A DNA stretch of 64,000 nt from Arthrobacter gengyunqii (GTDB taxonomy: Bacteria; Actinomycetota; Actinomycetes; Actinomycetales; Micrococcaceae), in assembly GCF_023022985.1 (NCBI RefSeq), contig NZ_CP095461.1:372001-436000 (forward strand), read 5' to 3'. Shown here piece by piece: positions 8,717 through 16,441 of this stretch. The notes beneath the pieces are model-generated. The model was given only the letters and a program-made list of their open reading frames with translations. It was not told the origin of the DNA and did no database searches. Numbering within the stretch: the first letter of the stretch is position 1; each line of letters starts with the position of its first letter. Both the position numbers and the translations under genes were made by a program.

Positions 8717-9109
8717 TTAGACGGCGGCTTCCTCCAGAGGAATCCGGACCGGCCAGTCCTGCCCGTCGAGGATGACCTGCGTGCAGTGCAGCGTCCTGGT
8801 GTTCAGCACGATGGGGGCCAGCAGATTGACCGTGGTCCCTTCCTCCGTGGAGTTGGCGACGACGAGGACCCGGGCTTCGGCGGCGTCGGCAAGGTCGAGC
8901 TGGAGCCGCTGGTCATCGCTGATTTCCGGCTGGTAGCCGGGCAGGTATACAGCGGCGTCCAGGACGAAAAGCCGGAGGCCCTCGGCGTCGCCACTTTGTG
9001 CCGACTTCAGCGAGTACAGCCCGTCCGCGCCGTCCACGGCCGACAAGAGGAAATTCACCTCCGGGGCAAAGCCCGGCGGGGGAGTCAGGAACGTTGCGCG
9101 CACGCTCAT
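8717..9109 (-). CDS. fliW: Flagellar assembly factor FliW
   Basis: A 130-aa protein that binds flagellin and, when flagellin is low, binds and inhibits the translational repressor CsrA. Family features include the N-terminal hydrophobic strand (VNFLLSAVDGADGLYSL) and the block LRLFVLDAAVYLPGYQPEISD. The core RVLVVANSTEEGTTVNLLAPIVLNT corresponds to the classic FliW motif in which TxNLxAPI is conserved. Its start overlaps the flgL stop (ATGA), making it the last gene of flgN-flgK-flgL-fliW. The partner csrA is at the far end of the locus (36957). Confidence 0.92.
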   Translation of the reverse strand: MSVRATFLTPPPGFAPEVNFLLSAVDGADGLYSLKSAQSGDAEGLRLFVLDAAVYLPGYQPEISDDQRLQLDLADAAEARVLVVANSTEEGTTVNLLAPIVLNTRTLHCTQVILDGQDWPVRIPLEEAAV

Positions 9110-9993
9110 CGCAGGAAGTCCATGAGCGTGGGCTGCAGCGCCCGTGCGGTGACCGACAGGGCAGTCTGGTAGGAAAGCTCCTGCAGCTTCAAATCCAGGA
9201 TCACCTTGGCGGTGTCCAGGTCCTCGATGCCCGAGCGGCGGGCTTCCAGGCTCACGGTCTGCTCCAGATTGGTATCCCGTGCCTTCAGGACGGCCGCGTG
9301 CCGGACCCCCACTTCGGTATGGCGCGAAAGGATCGTGTTGGCTCGGGCGTCGATGGACGCCAGATGGCCCGTCACGTCGGCTCCTGAGCGCAGATCGGCC
9401 GCGATGCTGTCTACCAGTGCGAAGACCGAACCGGGGCCGGAGCCGAAAACGGCGGACCCATCGGCGTCGACCCTGACAGGCGCGCCGCCGTCGACCCTGC
9501 GCATCACTCCCGCGCCCGAACCGCTGTGGACGTATTCACCGTTTTCCTCAGTGAAGGCACTCTTGGCATCTGAGTTTCCGGCGAAGATGCTTCGCCCGGC
9601 AAACGTGGTGTTGGCTTCCTTGAGCAGATCCTTCTTCAGGCCCTCAAGCTCCGTAGCGACGGCATCCTTGTTCGCCGGGGACAATCCGGCGCTGGCTCCG
9701 CGCAGTGCCAGGTCCTTGATGCGGCGCATCAGGTCCGTGGTGTTGTCCAGTGCGGAATCCACAGTGGTGAGCCACCCGTCGGCGTCGTTGATATTGGAGC
9801 TGTACTGGGCATTGGCCCGGATTTCGGCCCGGACCTTCAGGGCGTCAGCCGTTCCGGCCGGGTTGTCCGAGGGTCGCGTGATGGCGGTGGAGGAAGAAAC
9901 CTGTTCCTGGAGCTTGGCCATGCGGGACATGTTGGCCTGCAGGTTCTGCTGGGCGTTGCGGGCCAGGGTCTGGTTGGTGGTGCGGGTGATCAA
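9106..9993 (-). CDS. flgL: Flagellar hook-associated protein 3 FlgL
   Basis: Second hook-filament junction protein, exported by the flagellar type III system and assembled between FlgK and the filament. The 295-aa protein has flagellin-like termini: N-terminal QTLARNAQQNLQANMSRMAKLQEQVSS and RPSDNPAGTADALKVRAEI, and a C-terminal helix (AKVILDLKLQELSYQTALSV). No signal peptide is present, as expected for a type III substrate. It lies 3 bases after flgK and overlaps fliW by 4 nt. Confidence 0.93.
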   Translation of the reverse strand: MITRTTNQTLARNAQQNLQANMSRMAKLQEQVSSSTAITRPSDNPAGTADALKVRAEIRANAQYSSNINDADGWLTTVDSALDNTTDLMRRIKDLALRGASAGLSPANKDAVATELEGLKKDLLKEANTTFAGRSIFAGNSDAKSAFTEENGEYVHSGSGAGVMRRVDGGAPVRVDADGSAVFGSGPGSVFALVDSIAADLRSGADVTGHLASIDARANTILSRHTEVGVRHAAVLKARDTNLEQTVSLEARRSGIEDLDTAKVILDLKLQELSYQTALSVTARALQPTLMDFLR

Positions 9994-9996
9994 GGG

Positions 9997-11400
9997 TTAC
10001 CTTCCAACAATTCCGGTGCGGTTAATCAGGGTGTCAAGCATTTCGTCAATGGCGCTCATGACGCGGGCGGCGCCCTGATAAGCGTGCTGGTACGCCAGCA
10101 GGTTCATGTTTTCCTCGTCCAGGTCCACCGAGGAATTCGCCAGCTGCAGCCCGACGGCGGATGATGCGGCAACGCCGGCGAGCTTGGCCTGCTGCATTTC
10201 GCTGCGGGCTGCGGCTCCGGTGCCCGAGACGAAGGCAGACCACATTTTGTCGGGGGAGTCGGCGGAGGTTCCCAGTTGGGAGATCTTGTCCGCAATGGAC
10301 CCGTCGAACCCGCCGGTGCCGTTTCCGGCGGCAATCCCGGACGCACTGGTCGGAATGATGTGCAGGCTCAGCGCCGGCTGCCCGGCGTCGAGGCCAAAGA
10401 AGTCCAGTCCGGTGGTGCTGCCCGGTGTTCCGTCCCCGGGAGCGGTTCCGGTGCGGTGCACGCTGTTGACCGTTGACGCGAGTCTTTCGGCCAGCGAGTT
10501 ATACGATGCCGCTGCCTTGTCCAGATCGGCGCCCGGTGCCAACAGGCTCAGGGCACCGGCCATTTCCCCGCTGGACAGTGCCACCGAGTCGCCGGTCCGG
10601 TGGCTCCACACCAACCGGACAGGGTCCCCGCCCAATGCCGTTCCGCCGGTAACCTCCACCGGCCGGAAGACCTCGCCGGTGACAAAGGCATTGCCCTCCA
10701 CCAGGATGTCCGCCATCCCGTCGGCGCCCTCGCGGACGGTTCCCCCTGCCAGCGCGGCCACCGTGGAGGCCAGGGCGTTCCGCTGGTCCAAGAGCTCATT
10801 GACGGAACCGCCGTTGGACAGCGCGGAACGGATCGCCCCGTTGAGCCCGGCAAGCTGGGCTCCGGCGGTGTTCAGCTCATCCGCCATGGAGGCCAGGTCC
10901 GAGCGCACGTCCTTGAACTGGTTCGCCACGGAGAGGTATCCGGAGGAAATGCGGCTGGCCACGGTCGCGGCTTCGTTAAGGAGGACCTCGACTGCGGCCG
11001 GGTCGCCCGGTTTATTCGATACGCCCTGCCACGCGGCCCAATAATCATCCAGGGACGCCGAGATGCCGTTGTCGCCGGGTTCGTTGAGGCTGACTTCCAG
11101 GGCAGAAAGCGCATTGGCGCGCACCGCGGAAAAGCCGGACACCGCGGTGGTGGCGCGTACGCGGGCGTCCAGCTGCATGCTCCCGAGCCGGGCAATGCCG
11201 TCCACCGTGACGCCCTGCCCCACCCGGGGACCGGTGCTGAATCCGGTGGACGACAGCGGCGCCGTGGCTGATGTTTCCAACCGCTGCCGGGTGTACCCGG
11301 GCGTGTTGGCGTTGGCAACATTCTGCCCGATGACGTCCAGCCCCCTGCGGGCAGCGGTCAATGCCGTGTATGCGGTATTCAGGCCGCTGAATGTGCTCAT
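9997..11400 (-). CDS. flgK: Flagellar hook-associated protein 1 FlgK
   Basis: First hook-filament junction protein, 467 aa. The N-terminus carries the rod/hook family signature (FSGLNTAYTALTAARRGLDVIGQNVANANTPGYTRQR) and the C-terminus the matching helix (VDLDEENMNLLAYQHAYQGAARVM, then MLDTLINRTG). The middle is variable. Length is typical of Gram-positive FlgK. It follows flgN by about 20 bases, so the FlgN chaperone, FlgK and FlgL are made together. Confidence 0.95.
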   Translation of the reverse strand: MSTFSGLNTAYTALTAARRGLDVIGQNVANANTPGYTRQRLETSATAPLSSTGFSTGPRVGQGVTVDGIARLGSMQLDARVRATTAVSGFSAVRANALSALEVSLNEPGDNGISASLDDYWAAWQGVSNKPGDPAAVEVLLNEAATVASRISSGYLSVANQFKDVRSDLASMADELNTAGAQLAGLNGAIRSALSNGGSVNELLDQRNALASTVAALAGGTVREGADGMADILVEGNAFVTGEVFRPVEVTGGTALGGDPVRLVWSHRTGDSVALSSGEMAGALSLLAPGADLDKAAASYNSLAERLASTVNSVHRTGTAPGDGTPGSTTGLDFFGLDAGQPALSLHIIPTSASGIAAGNGTGGFDGSIADKISQLGTSADSPDKMWSAFVSGTGAAARSEMQQAKLAGVAASSAVGLQLANSSVDLDEENMNLLAYQHAYQGAARVMSAIDEMLDTLINRTGIVGR

Positions 11401-11421
11401 CGGGAGTTTGGTCCTTCGGGG

Positions 11422-11907
11422 TTAAAGTTGCTGGTCAACGAGGCGGGCACCGGCGGTGGACACGGCGGTGGAGCCCGACGCGGTGTAGGTGCCGTTTTCG
11501 GAGTTCAGGCCGGCGAGGGTTTCCTGGGCAGAGCGTGCTGCAGCACGCAGGAACTGCTCATTGGTGTCCCTCAGTTCGCGGATCTTAATGGTCAGGTCCG
11601 TCATGGCCTGCAGGTGTCCTGCAAAGATCTCAGTCCATGGCCCGGGGGGAGCAGCTGACACCAGCTCGCGCAGGGTGGCGTCTTCGTCCGTCCCCCAGTC
11701 CTGGGCCAGTGCCGCCACGGCCACAGTCCGGCCGAGAGCCGCCGCCCGCAAACGGTCCAGCACCTGCTCGACCTCACGCGTGGCGTGCTGCAGCCAACGG
11801 CTTTTGCCGGAGGTGAGCAGGAGCTGTTCTTCTTCAAGCTTGAATACGAGCAGTTCCAGCAACTCGCGTTCTTCCCAGAGAAGTGCAGACAATTTCTGGG
11901 TACCCAT
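11422..11907 (-). CDS. flgN: FlgN-family export chaperone for FlgK/FlgL
   Basis: Small helical cytosolic chaperone (161 aa) with FlgN features: an N-terminal amphipathic helix (MGTQKLSALLWEERELLELLVFKLEEEQLLL), a basic turn (SGKSRWL) and a long C-terminal helix (LTIKIRELRDTNEQFLRAA). It keeps FlgK and FlgL soluble and delivers them to the export gate. The ATG at 11907 is chosen over a GTG at 11913, because AGGAGG is 9 nt from the ATG but only 3 nt from the GTG. It is the first gene of the minus-strand operon, with a sigma-28 promoter about 80 bases upstream. Confidence 0.85.
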   Translation of the reverse strand: MGTQKLSALLWEERELLELLVFKLEEEQLLLTSGKSRWLQHATREVEQVLDRLRAAALGRTVAVAALAQDWGTDEDATLRELVSAAPPGPWTEIFAGHLQAMTDLTIKIRELRDTNEQFLRAAARSAQETLAGLNSENGTYTASGSTAVSTAGARLVDQQL

Positions 11908-11984
11908 CTCCACTCACCTCCTAAATTGATCTTGTAATGTCCAAAAATTACGGCGAAACGTAACGATTCAACCGTTGTCCGTCA

Positions 11985-12011
11985 CTATCGGCATCGGCGC
12001 CCACAATGTTA
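11985..12011 (-). promoter_or_regulatory. Sigma-28 promoter of flgN-flgK-flgL-fliW
   Basis: Minus strand reads TAAC, 15 bases, GCCGATAG: exact bacterial sigma-28 (FliA/SigD) -10 and spacing. It is identical in both boxes to the flagellin promoter. Expected transcription start is about 70 bases before flgN. Confidence 0.8.
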
Positions 12012-12072
12012 GTGGTATCTTTCACGGTATACGCTCGCGCGTGGGGTTTTTAGTGGGTCTCAGCCCTAAGCC

Positions 12073-12951
12073 ATGTGCCAGGTGCAAATATGTCTGTCAC
12101 AAGGGCTTGGGGGTCCGCAAAAATTGAACCGTCTCGAACGCAACCAGCTAGTTTTGGAAAATCTTCCCCTGGTTGGTTATTTGGTCTCTGAAACATGCGC
12201 AAAAGCAACTCACCTATCACGGGATGACCTTGCATCGGCAGGATCGGTGGCGCTCATCATGTCCGCTGATTCCTTTAATCCCGAATTGGGTGTTCCTTTC
12301 GGTGCGTATGCGCGCCGCCGCATCATTGGCGCTTTTGCCGATGAAATGCGCTCGATGGACTGGGCCACCCGAACCGCACGGCGCCGGATCAAGGAAACCC
12401 TCGCGGTCAAGGAAACCCTGACCGCCGCCCTGGGCCGCACACCCGCTGTCGGCGAAATTGCATCAGCCCTTGGCGTGGATCCATCGGTGGCGCAGGACGC
12501 CCTGGCGGATGCATCACGGACCGTATCCAGCCTCGACGAGTCCACCACCGACTTCCTGGCGACAACGCTTCCGTCACCCGAGGGATCCCTCCTTGCAGCG
12601 GAGCGCCTGAAGTATCTGCAGGCTGCCGTCTCAGCACTGCCGCCCAAAATGCGGTACATAGTGGAACAAGTCTACTTTCACGACCGCAGCGTCAAGGATT
12701 TGGCGGCAGAACTGAGTGCCACGCATTCCGCGGTTTCCCAGCAGCGCGCTGAAGCTGTCCGCCTCCTCCGCGACGGTCTGGGCGCCCATTACACGGACGA
12801 CGACGTCGTTCCTCCCGTGCAGTCCCGCATTGCTCCCGCACGCCGGGCCGCCTATTTGTCCACCATGGCGGACCGGACCGTCGGCGGCATTACCCGCGAG
12901 CACTTCCCGCCCCGCGCTCCGCTGGCTGACTCCGGCCGTATGCCCGCCTGA
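12073..12951 (+). CDS. fliA: Sigma-28 family flagellar RNA polymerase sigma factor
   Basis: FliA/SigD-type sigma factor directing core polymerase to TAAA/TAAC-N15-GCCGATAA promoters. Region 2 is visible (ENLPLVGYLVSETC, then LGVPFGAYARRRIIGAFADEMRSMDW, the signature RRxIIGAxxDExR). Region 3 contains AALGRTPAVGEIASALGV and region 4 is a helix-turn-helix (DRSVKDLAAELSATHSAVSQQRAEAV). The ATG at 12073 gives 292 aa, but the first 17 residues are unlike the family. A TTG at 12124 with GGGGGT upstream would start at NRLERNQLV, as in other FliA proteins, and may be the true start. It is divergent from flgN. No sigma-28 box precedes it, so it is probably switched on by another factor. No FlgM anti-sigma gene is visible. 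Confidence 0.88.
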   Translation: MCQVQICLSQGLGGPQKLNRLERNQLVLENLPLVGYLVSETCAKATHLSRDDLASAGSVALIMSADSFNPELGVPFGAYARRRIIGAFADEMRSMDWATRTARRRIKETLAVKETLTAALGRTPAVGEIASALGVDPSVAQDALADASRTVSSLDESTTDFLATTLPSPEGSLLAAERLKYLQAAVSALPPKMRYIVEQVYFHDRSVKDLAAELSATHSAVSQQRAEAVRLLRDGLGAHYTDDDVVPPVQSRIAPARRAAYLSTMADRTVGGITREHFPPRAPLADSGRMPA

Positions 12952-12991
12952 GCGGTTCGCCGGAAGGCAAAAAACAACTTCGCAGAACTCC

Positions 12992-13018
12992 TAACACCCG
13001 AAGATCCTCCGCCGATAG
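12992..13018 (+). promoter_or_regulatory. Sigma-28 promoter of flagellin
   Basis: TAAC, 15 bases, GCCGATAG. Expected start near 13025, which gives a leader of about 54 nt containing a hairpin and the Shine-Dalgarno. Confidence 0.85.
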
Positions 13019-13027
13019 CTATGGTTG

Positions 13028-13070
13028 CCGGCCCACGGATGGGCCGGTCAGTACAGCCCACTCACGGAGG
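13028..13070 (+). promoter_or_regulatory. Candidate CsrA-binding leader of flagellin mRNA (hairpin plus Shine-Dalgarno)
   Basis: A perfect 8-bp hairpin (CCGGCCCA with TGGGCCGG, 13028-13047) presents CGGA as its loop, so CACGGATG is at the apex. A second copy, CACGGAGG (13063-13070), is the Shine-Dalgarno, 8 nt before the ATG at 13079. CsrA dimers bind GGA in hairpin loops and at ribosome sites, and Bacillus hag has the same two-site layout. Binding here is inferred. Confidence 0.65.
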
Positions 13071-13078
13071 AATACATC

Positions 13079-13990
13079 ATGGGTTTCACAATCAACACCA
13101 ACACTGCTTCAAACAACGCGTACCGCAACCTGACGCTGAACCAGAATGCACAGTCCAAGTCCCTGGAGAAGCTCTCCAGCGGCCTGCGCATCAACCGTGC
13201 AGCTGACGATGCAGCCGGTCTGGCGATCTCCGAAGGCCTGAAGAACCAGGTTTCCGGCATGACCGTTGCCGCACGCAACGCCCAGGACGGCATCAGCGTC
13301 ATCCAGACCGCTGAAGGCGCCCTGACTGAGGTCCACTCCATCCTGAACCGTGTCCGCGACCTGGCTGTGCAGTCCGGTAACGACTCGAACAATGAGGACT
13401 CGCGTGCCGCGATCACAACTGAGGTCAAGGAGCTGGCCAAGGAGCTGACTCGCATTGGTACCTCCACGAACTTCAACGGCATCGACCTGCTGAAGTCGAC
13501 GGACGCTACGGGCGCTACCTCCGTCCCCAAGACGCTAACCTTCCAGATCGGTGCCGGCGGCGCGAAGGATAACGACCAGATCGACGTCAAGATGGTCGAT
13601 GTTGCCGCAATTGGGGCCGCTCTTACCACCCTCGCCACCGGCACACCGGCAGTTGTCGATGCGGATGGTAATGTCACCACTCCCGCCGTCAACGGCTTCA
13701 CCAGTGCAGCAAAAGCGTTGACAACGATCGAGTCCCTAGATAAGGACATCAAGACCATCTCAAGCGCCCGTTCCGAGCTTGGTGCTTCCCAGAACCGCCT
13801 GGAATCCACCATCAAGTCCCTGAACGTGTCCATCGAGAACCTGTCCTCCGCCGGATCCCGTATCCGCGACACGGACATGGCTTCGGAAATGGCCAACTTC
13901 ACCCGTTCGCAGATCCTGTCCCAGGCCGGCACCGCAATGCTGTCCCAGGCCAACCAGATGAACTCCGGCGTGATGCAGCTTCTGCAGTAG
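13079..13990 (+). CDS. fliC: Flagellin
   Basis: Filament subunit, 303 aa, exported by the flagellar type III system. The conserved N-terminal D0/D1 region is clear (GFTINTNTASNNAYRNL, LEKLSSGLRINRAADDAAGL). The D1 stretch LNRVRDLAVQSGND matches the segment recognised by TLR5 in other flagellins. The C-terminal D1/D0 is also clear (RSELGASQNRLESTI through MLSQANQMNSGVMQLLQ). Only about 100 variable residues lie between, so it is a short flagellin. The ATG at 13079 has GGAGG 8 nt upstream. Synthesis is probably tuned by CsrA at the leader and by FliW, which senses free flagellin. It is a single copy in this window. Confidence 0.97.
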   Translation: MGFTINTNTASNNAYRNLTLNQNAQSKSLEKLSSGLRINRAADDAAGLAISEGLKNQVSGMTVAARNAQDGISVIQTAEGALTEVHSILNRVRDLAVQSGNDSNNEDSRAAITTEVKELAKELTRIGTSTNFNGIDLLKSTDATGATSVPKTLTFQIGAGGAKDNDQIDVKMVDVAAIGAALTTLATGTPAVVDADGNVTTPAVNGFTSAAKALTTIESLDKDIKTISSARSELGASQNRLESTIKSLNVSIENLSSAGSRIRDTDMASEMANFTRSQILSQAGTAMLSQANQMNSGVMQLLQ

Positions 13991-14041
13991 TAGCAGTCGC
14001 AACAACTAGCACCACCAGCAGCACCGGCAGGTGAATGACCG

Positions 14042-14087
14042 CCGGCGGCGGAGAAACTGACTTGGACCTCACACTCTCCGCCGCCGG
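14042..14087 (+). terminator. Hairpin between flagellin and fliD (attenuator-like)
   Basis: A perfect 13-bp GC-rich inverted repeat (CCGGCGGCGGAGA at 14042, its complement at 14075) encloses 20 nt and is followed by TTCATC rather than a T-run. It may stabilise or partly terminate the abundant flagellin mRNA while letting some transcription reach fliD, which has no promoter of its own that I can see. Confidence 0.5.
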
Positions 14088-14132
14088 TTCATCGCCTGCC
14101 TCATCCGTATCAGTCCTAGGAGATCAGCACAC

Positions 14133-15494
14133 ATGGCAGGAATCGACGGCCTGATCAGCGGCCTGAAAACCAGTGAGATGATCGCCAGTCTCATGCAGAT
14201 CGAAGCGCGGCCGCAGAACATCCTGAAGACCAAGGTGGCCGCCAGCCAGACCTTTGTCAGCGCCCTGCAGCAGCTGAACACCAAAATGGCCGCCATGGCC
14301 GAGGCCGCCGGAAAAACCGCCAAGCCGGCCGGAACCGACCTCTACACCGCAGCCAGCAGCTCGGACAAAGTCACCGCCGCCGTCACAGCCGGCGCAGCCG
14401 CGGGATCCCTGGACATGGTGGTCAAACAAACCGCATCGGCGCAGGTCAGCCTCTCCGCAGCCCTGACATCCTGGCCCACTGATGCCACCGAAATCACCAT
14501 CAGCGCCGCCGGAACATCCACCACCCTCAACGTTGACGGCAAGTCCCTCGACGAAGTGGTTTCCGAGGTCAACAAGGCCAACAAGGGCGTCACCGCCGTC
14601 AAGATCGCGGCCGGGGTCGACGCCGCCGGGACCTCCCAATATCGCATCCAGCTCACCTCCACGGCCACCGGTGCCGATGCCGGGTTCAGTGTCACGGCCA
14701 ACGGCACCGATCCGTTCAGCGAAGCGGGCGGAGGAATGCTGCTGAAGGCCGCACGTAATGCCGAAGTCACCCTCTGGGCCGGCGTGGCTGGTGCTGAGAC
14801 CACCATTTCCTCCGCGACCAATACCTTCACCGGCCTCATGCCGGGCGTCGACGTGACGGTTACCTCTGCCTCGGACACGCCGGTCACGCTGACAGTGGTC
14901 CGCGACGACAAGGCCGTCACCGACGTCGCATCCAAACTGGTGGCCGATCTCGCGGATGTGTTTTCCTACATCAACCGCAATGCTGCCGTCACCACCTCCA
15001 CGTCGTCGGGCACCTCCAAGGCCACCGGAGGGCTCTTCACAGGTGACTCCGGCGTCCGCGACATCAAACAAAGCCTGATGACCGCAGCCACATCCCCGGT
15101 GGACGGCCGTTCGCCGTCGGAGATCGGCATCGTGATCACCAAGGACGGCACGGTGGAATTCGACGCCGAGAAGTTCGCCGCAGCCCTGGCCGCTGATCCC
15201 GCCAAAACCCAGGCGACCCTGCAGACCATTGCTGGACGGGTGGAAGCGGCCGGCAAAACGGCATCGGACAAATACGACGGCACCATCACCCAGCGGATCA
15301 AGGGTCAGGAATCCGAAGTCCGGTCCCTCACCACGCAGATCGAGGACTGGGACCGGAGGCTCGCCTCGCGCCAGGCGACCCTGCAGAGCGTGTGGTCCAA
15401 CTTGGAAGTAAAGCTGGGCCAGCTGCAGTCGCAGCAGGAATGGCTGACATCCCAAATCGATTCGTTGAACTTCTCTTCAGGAAGCAAAAAATGA
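14133..15494 (+). CDS. fliD: Flagellar filament cap protein FliD
   Basis: Cap protein (HAP2) of 453 aa that sits at the filament tip and inserts flagellin subunits. The N-terminal FliD domain starts GIDGLISGLKTSEMIASLMQIEARPQNILKTKV, with coiled coil to about residue 55. The middle is variable and Thr/Ala-rich. The C-terminal domain includes GEDSGVRDIKQSL-like TGDSGVRDIKQSLM, then SEIGIVITKDGTVEFDAEKF, and the terminal coiled coil (IKGQESEVRSLTTQIEDWDRR). CTAGGAGA precedes the ATG. It overlaps fliS by 4 nt and is followed by the fliS and FliT-like chaperone genes. Confidence 0.93.
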   Translation: MAGIDGLISGLKTSEMIASLMQIEARPQNILKTKVAASQTFVSALQQLNTKMAAMAEAAGKTAKPAGTDLYTAASSSDKVTAAVTAGAAAGSLDMVVKQTASAQVSLSAALTSWPTDATEITISAAGTSTTLNVDGKSLDEVVSEVNKANKGVTAVKIAAGVDAAGTSQYRIQLTSTATGADAGFSVTANGTDPFSEAGGGMLLKAARNAEVTLWAGVAGAETTISSATNTFTGLMPGVDVTVTSASDTPVTLTVVRDDKAVTDVASKLVADLADVFSYINRNAAVTTSTSSGTSKATGGLFTGDSGVRDIKQSLMTAATSPVDGRSPSEIGIVITKDGTVEFDAEKFAAALAADPAKTQATLQTIAGRVEAAGKTASDKYDGTITQRIKGQESEVRSLTTQIEDWDRRLASRQATLQSVWSNLEVKLGQLQSQQEWLTSQIDSLNFSSGSKK

Positions 15495-15925
15495 GCCTGA
15501 CCTATGGCATGGCCGCCAAGCGCGCCGAGTACGCCCGCAACGCTGTCCTGTCCGCCACGCCCGCGCGGCTGCTGACCATGCTCTACGACCGCCTCCTGCT
15601 GGACCTGAGCCGAGCCGAAGCAGCCCAGCTCTCCGGCGACTGGGCGGTGGCATCGGAGAACCTGGTGCATGCGCAGGCCATCGTCTCGGAACTGACGGGC
15701 ACGCTGAAGACTGACGTCTGGGACGGAGCCGAGAACCTCAAAGCCCTCTACGCCTACAGCCTGACCACCATGATGGACGCCAACATCCACCGCAGTCCGG
15801 AACGGACCCGAGAGTGCATCGACCTGCTGGAGCCGCTGCGGCTGGCATGGCACGAAGCTGCTGCACAGGTGCCGGCACAGACCTCAGCGCCGCTGAACGC
15901 CGGAGGCACACTCGGTGTCGGCTGA
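15491..15925 (+). CDS. fliS: Flagellin export chaperone FliS
   Basis: Cytosolic four-helix chaperone (144 aa) that binds the flagellin C-terminus and stops premature polymerisation. The family pattern is clear: SATPARLLTMLYDRLLLDLSRAE near residues 22-45, then LVHAQAIVSELTGTLK and LYAYSLTTMMDANIHRSPE. The start ATG overlaps the fliD TGA. The FliT-like gene begins inside its 3' end. Confidence 0.92.
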   Translation: MSLTYGMAAKRAEYARNAVLSATPARLLTMLYDRLLLDLSRAEAAQLSGDWAVASENLVHAQAIVSELTGTLKTDVWDGAENLKALYAYSLTTMMDANIHRSPERTRECIDLLEPLRLAWHEAAAQVPAQTSAPLNAGGTLGVG

Positions 15926-16262
15926 AGCGATCGGCCCGGACCTCTCCAACGAAGCCGCCGAGAACCTGGCCCTGTGGGAGCGGGTGCTCACCGAGCTCGA
16001 AGACAATCTGGAGGTTTTCCGGGAGCCGGCAGAAATGGTCTCTGTCCAGGCACGTGAACTGGCACTGACGTGGCAGCCTGCACTAAATCTGGGGCCGCTG
16101 CCCGCAGAGCTGATGCCGCGTGCCCGCCTTCTGGCCAAGGCCCAGGAAAGGGCCTACATCCAGCTGCGTGGAGAGGCCAGGACAAACCGGCGGCAGGCCG
16201 AATTAATCCGCAGCGTTCCCGGTCCTTCGGCGGCGGCGGTTTATTTGGATGTGGCCGGCTAA
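15915..16262 (+). CDS. FliT-position small helical protein (putative FliD/export chaperone)
   Basis: A 115-aa helical, acidic protein with no membrane segment, starting at a GTG that overlaps the end of fliS by 11 nt. Sequence similarity to FliT is not obvious to me. The position (fliD-fliS-this gene), small size and helical pattern (LALWERVLTELEDNLEVFREP, then RARLLAKAQERAYIQLRGEA) fit the FliT chaperone slot, so it may hold FliD before export. It is the last gene before a 179-base AT-rich gap leading to flgB. Confidence 0.65.
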   Translation: MSAEAIGPDLSNEAAENLALWERVLTELEDNLEVFREPAEMVSVQARELALTWQPALNLGPLPAELMPRARLLAKAQERAYIQLRGEARTNRRQAELIRSVPGPSAAAVYLDVAG

Positions 16263-16298
16263 TCCAGGCATCCGTTAAGTACTCGGAAGCAAGAATAG

Positions 16299-16327
16299 AA
16301 TTACTTGCAATCGCGTCTTAATTACTT
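16299..16327 (+). repeat. Phased AATTACTT repeats upstream of flgB
   Basis: AATTACTT occurs at 16299-16306 and 16320-16327, exactly 21 bases apart (two helical turns). A degenerate copy, AACTACTT, is at 16333-16340. The gap is clearly more AT-rich than its surroundings. The repeats lie just upstream of the flgB promoter and could be an activator site. Confidence 0.45.
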
Positions 16328-16338
16328 AGAAGAACTAC

Positions 16339-16365
16339 TTACATACCTGTCGGACAGGCCGATAA
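16339..16365 (+). promoter_or_regulatory. Sigma-28-like promoter of the flgB operon
   Basis: TTAC, 15 bases, GCCGATAA: a perfect -10 with a one-base-variant -35. It would give a leader of roughly 70 nt before the flgB GTG. It drives the long flgB-to-flgE transcript. Confidence 0.65.
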
Positions 16366-16441
16366 CAACTATCGAGCAAGGAATGCTCATTTCCAGGCCA
16401 CGGATCGGCCGCACTGTCCCTCAGCGAGAACGGGTTTTTGC

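Noticed and set aside
12090..12230. Alternative overlapping frame at the 5' end of the sigma-28 gene
   Set aside because: Starts with an ATG at 12090 but the product is unlike any sigma factor and lacks domains; the fliA frame carries the family motifs.
14124..15455. Long open frame on the minus strand opposite fliD (443 codons)
   Set aside because: Glycine/glutamine/histidine-rich, low-complexity translation with no family motif; it mirrors the codon bias of fliD in GC-rich DNA.
16263..16441. c-di-GMP riboswitch upstream of flgB
   Set aside because: The conserved GEMM core (GCAAAxCC and the tetraloop-receptor pair) is not present; the AT-rich direct repeats fit a protein site better.
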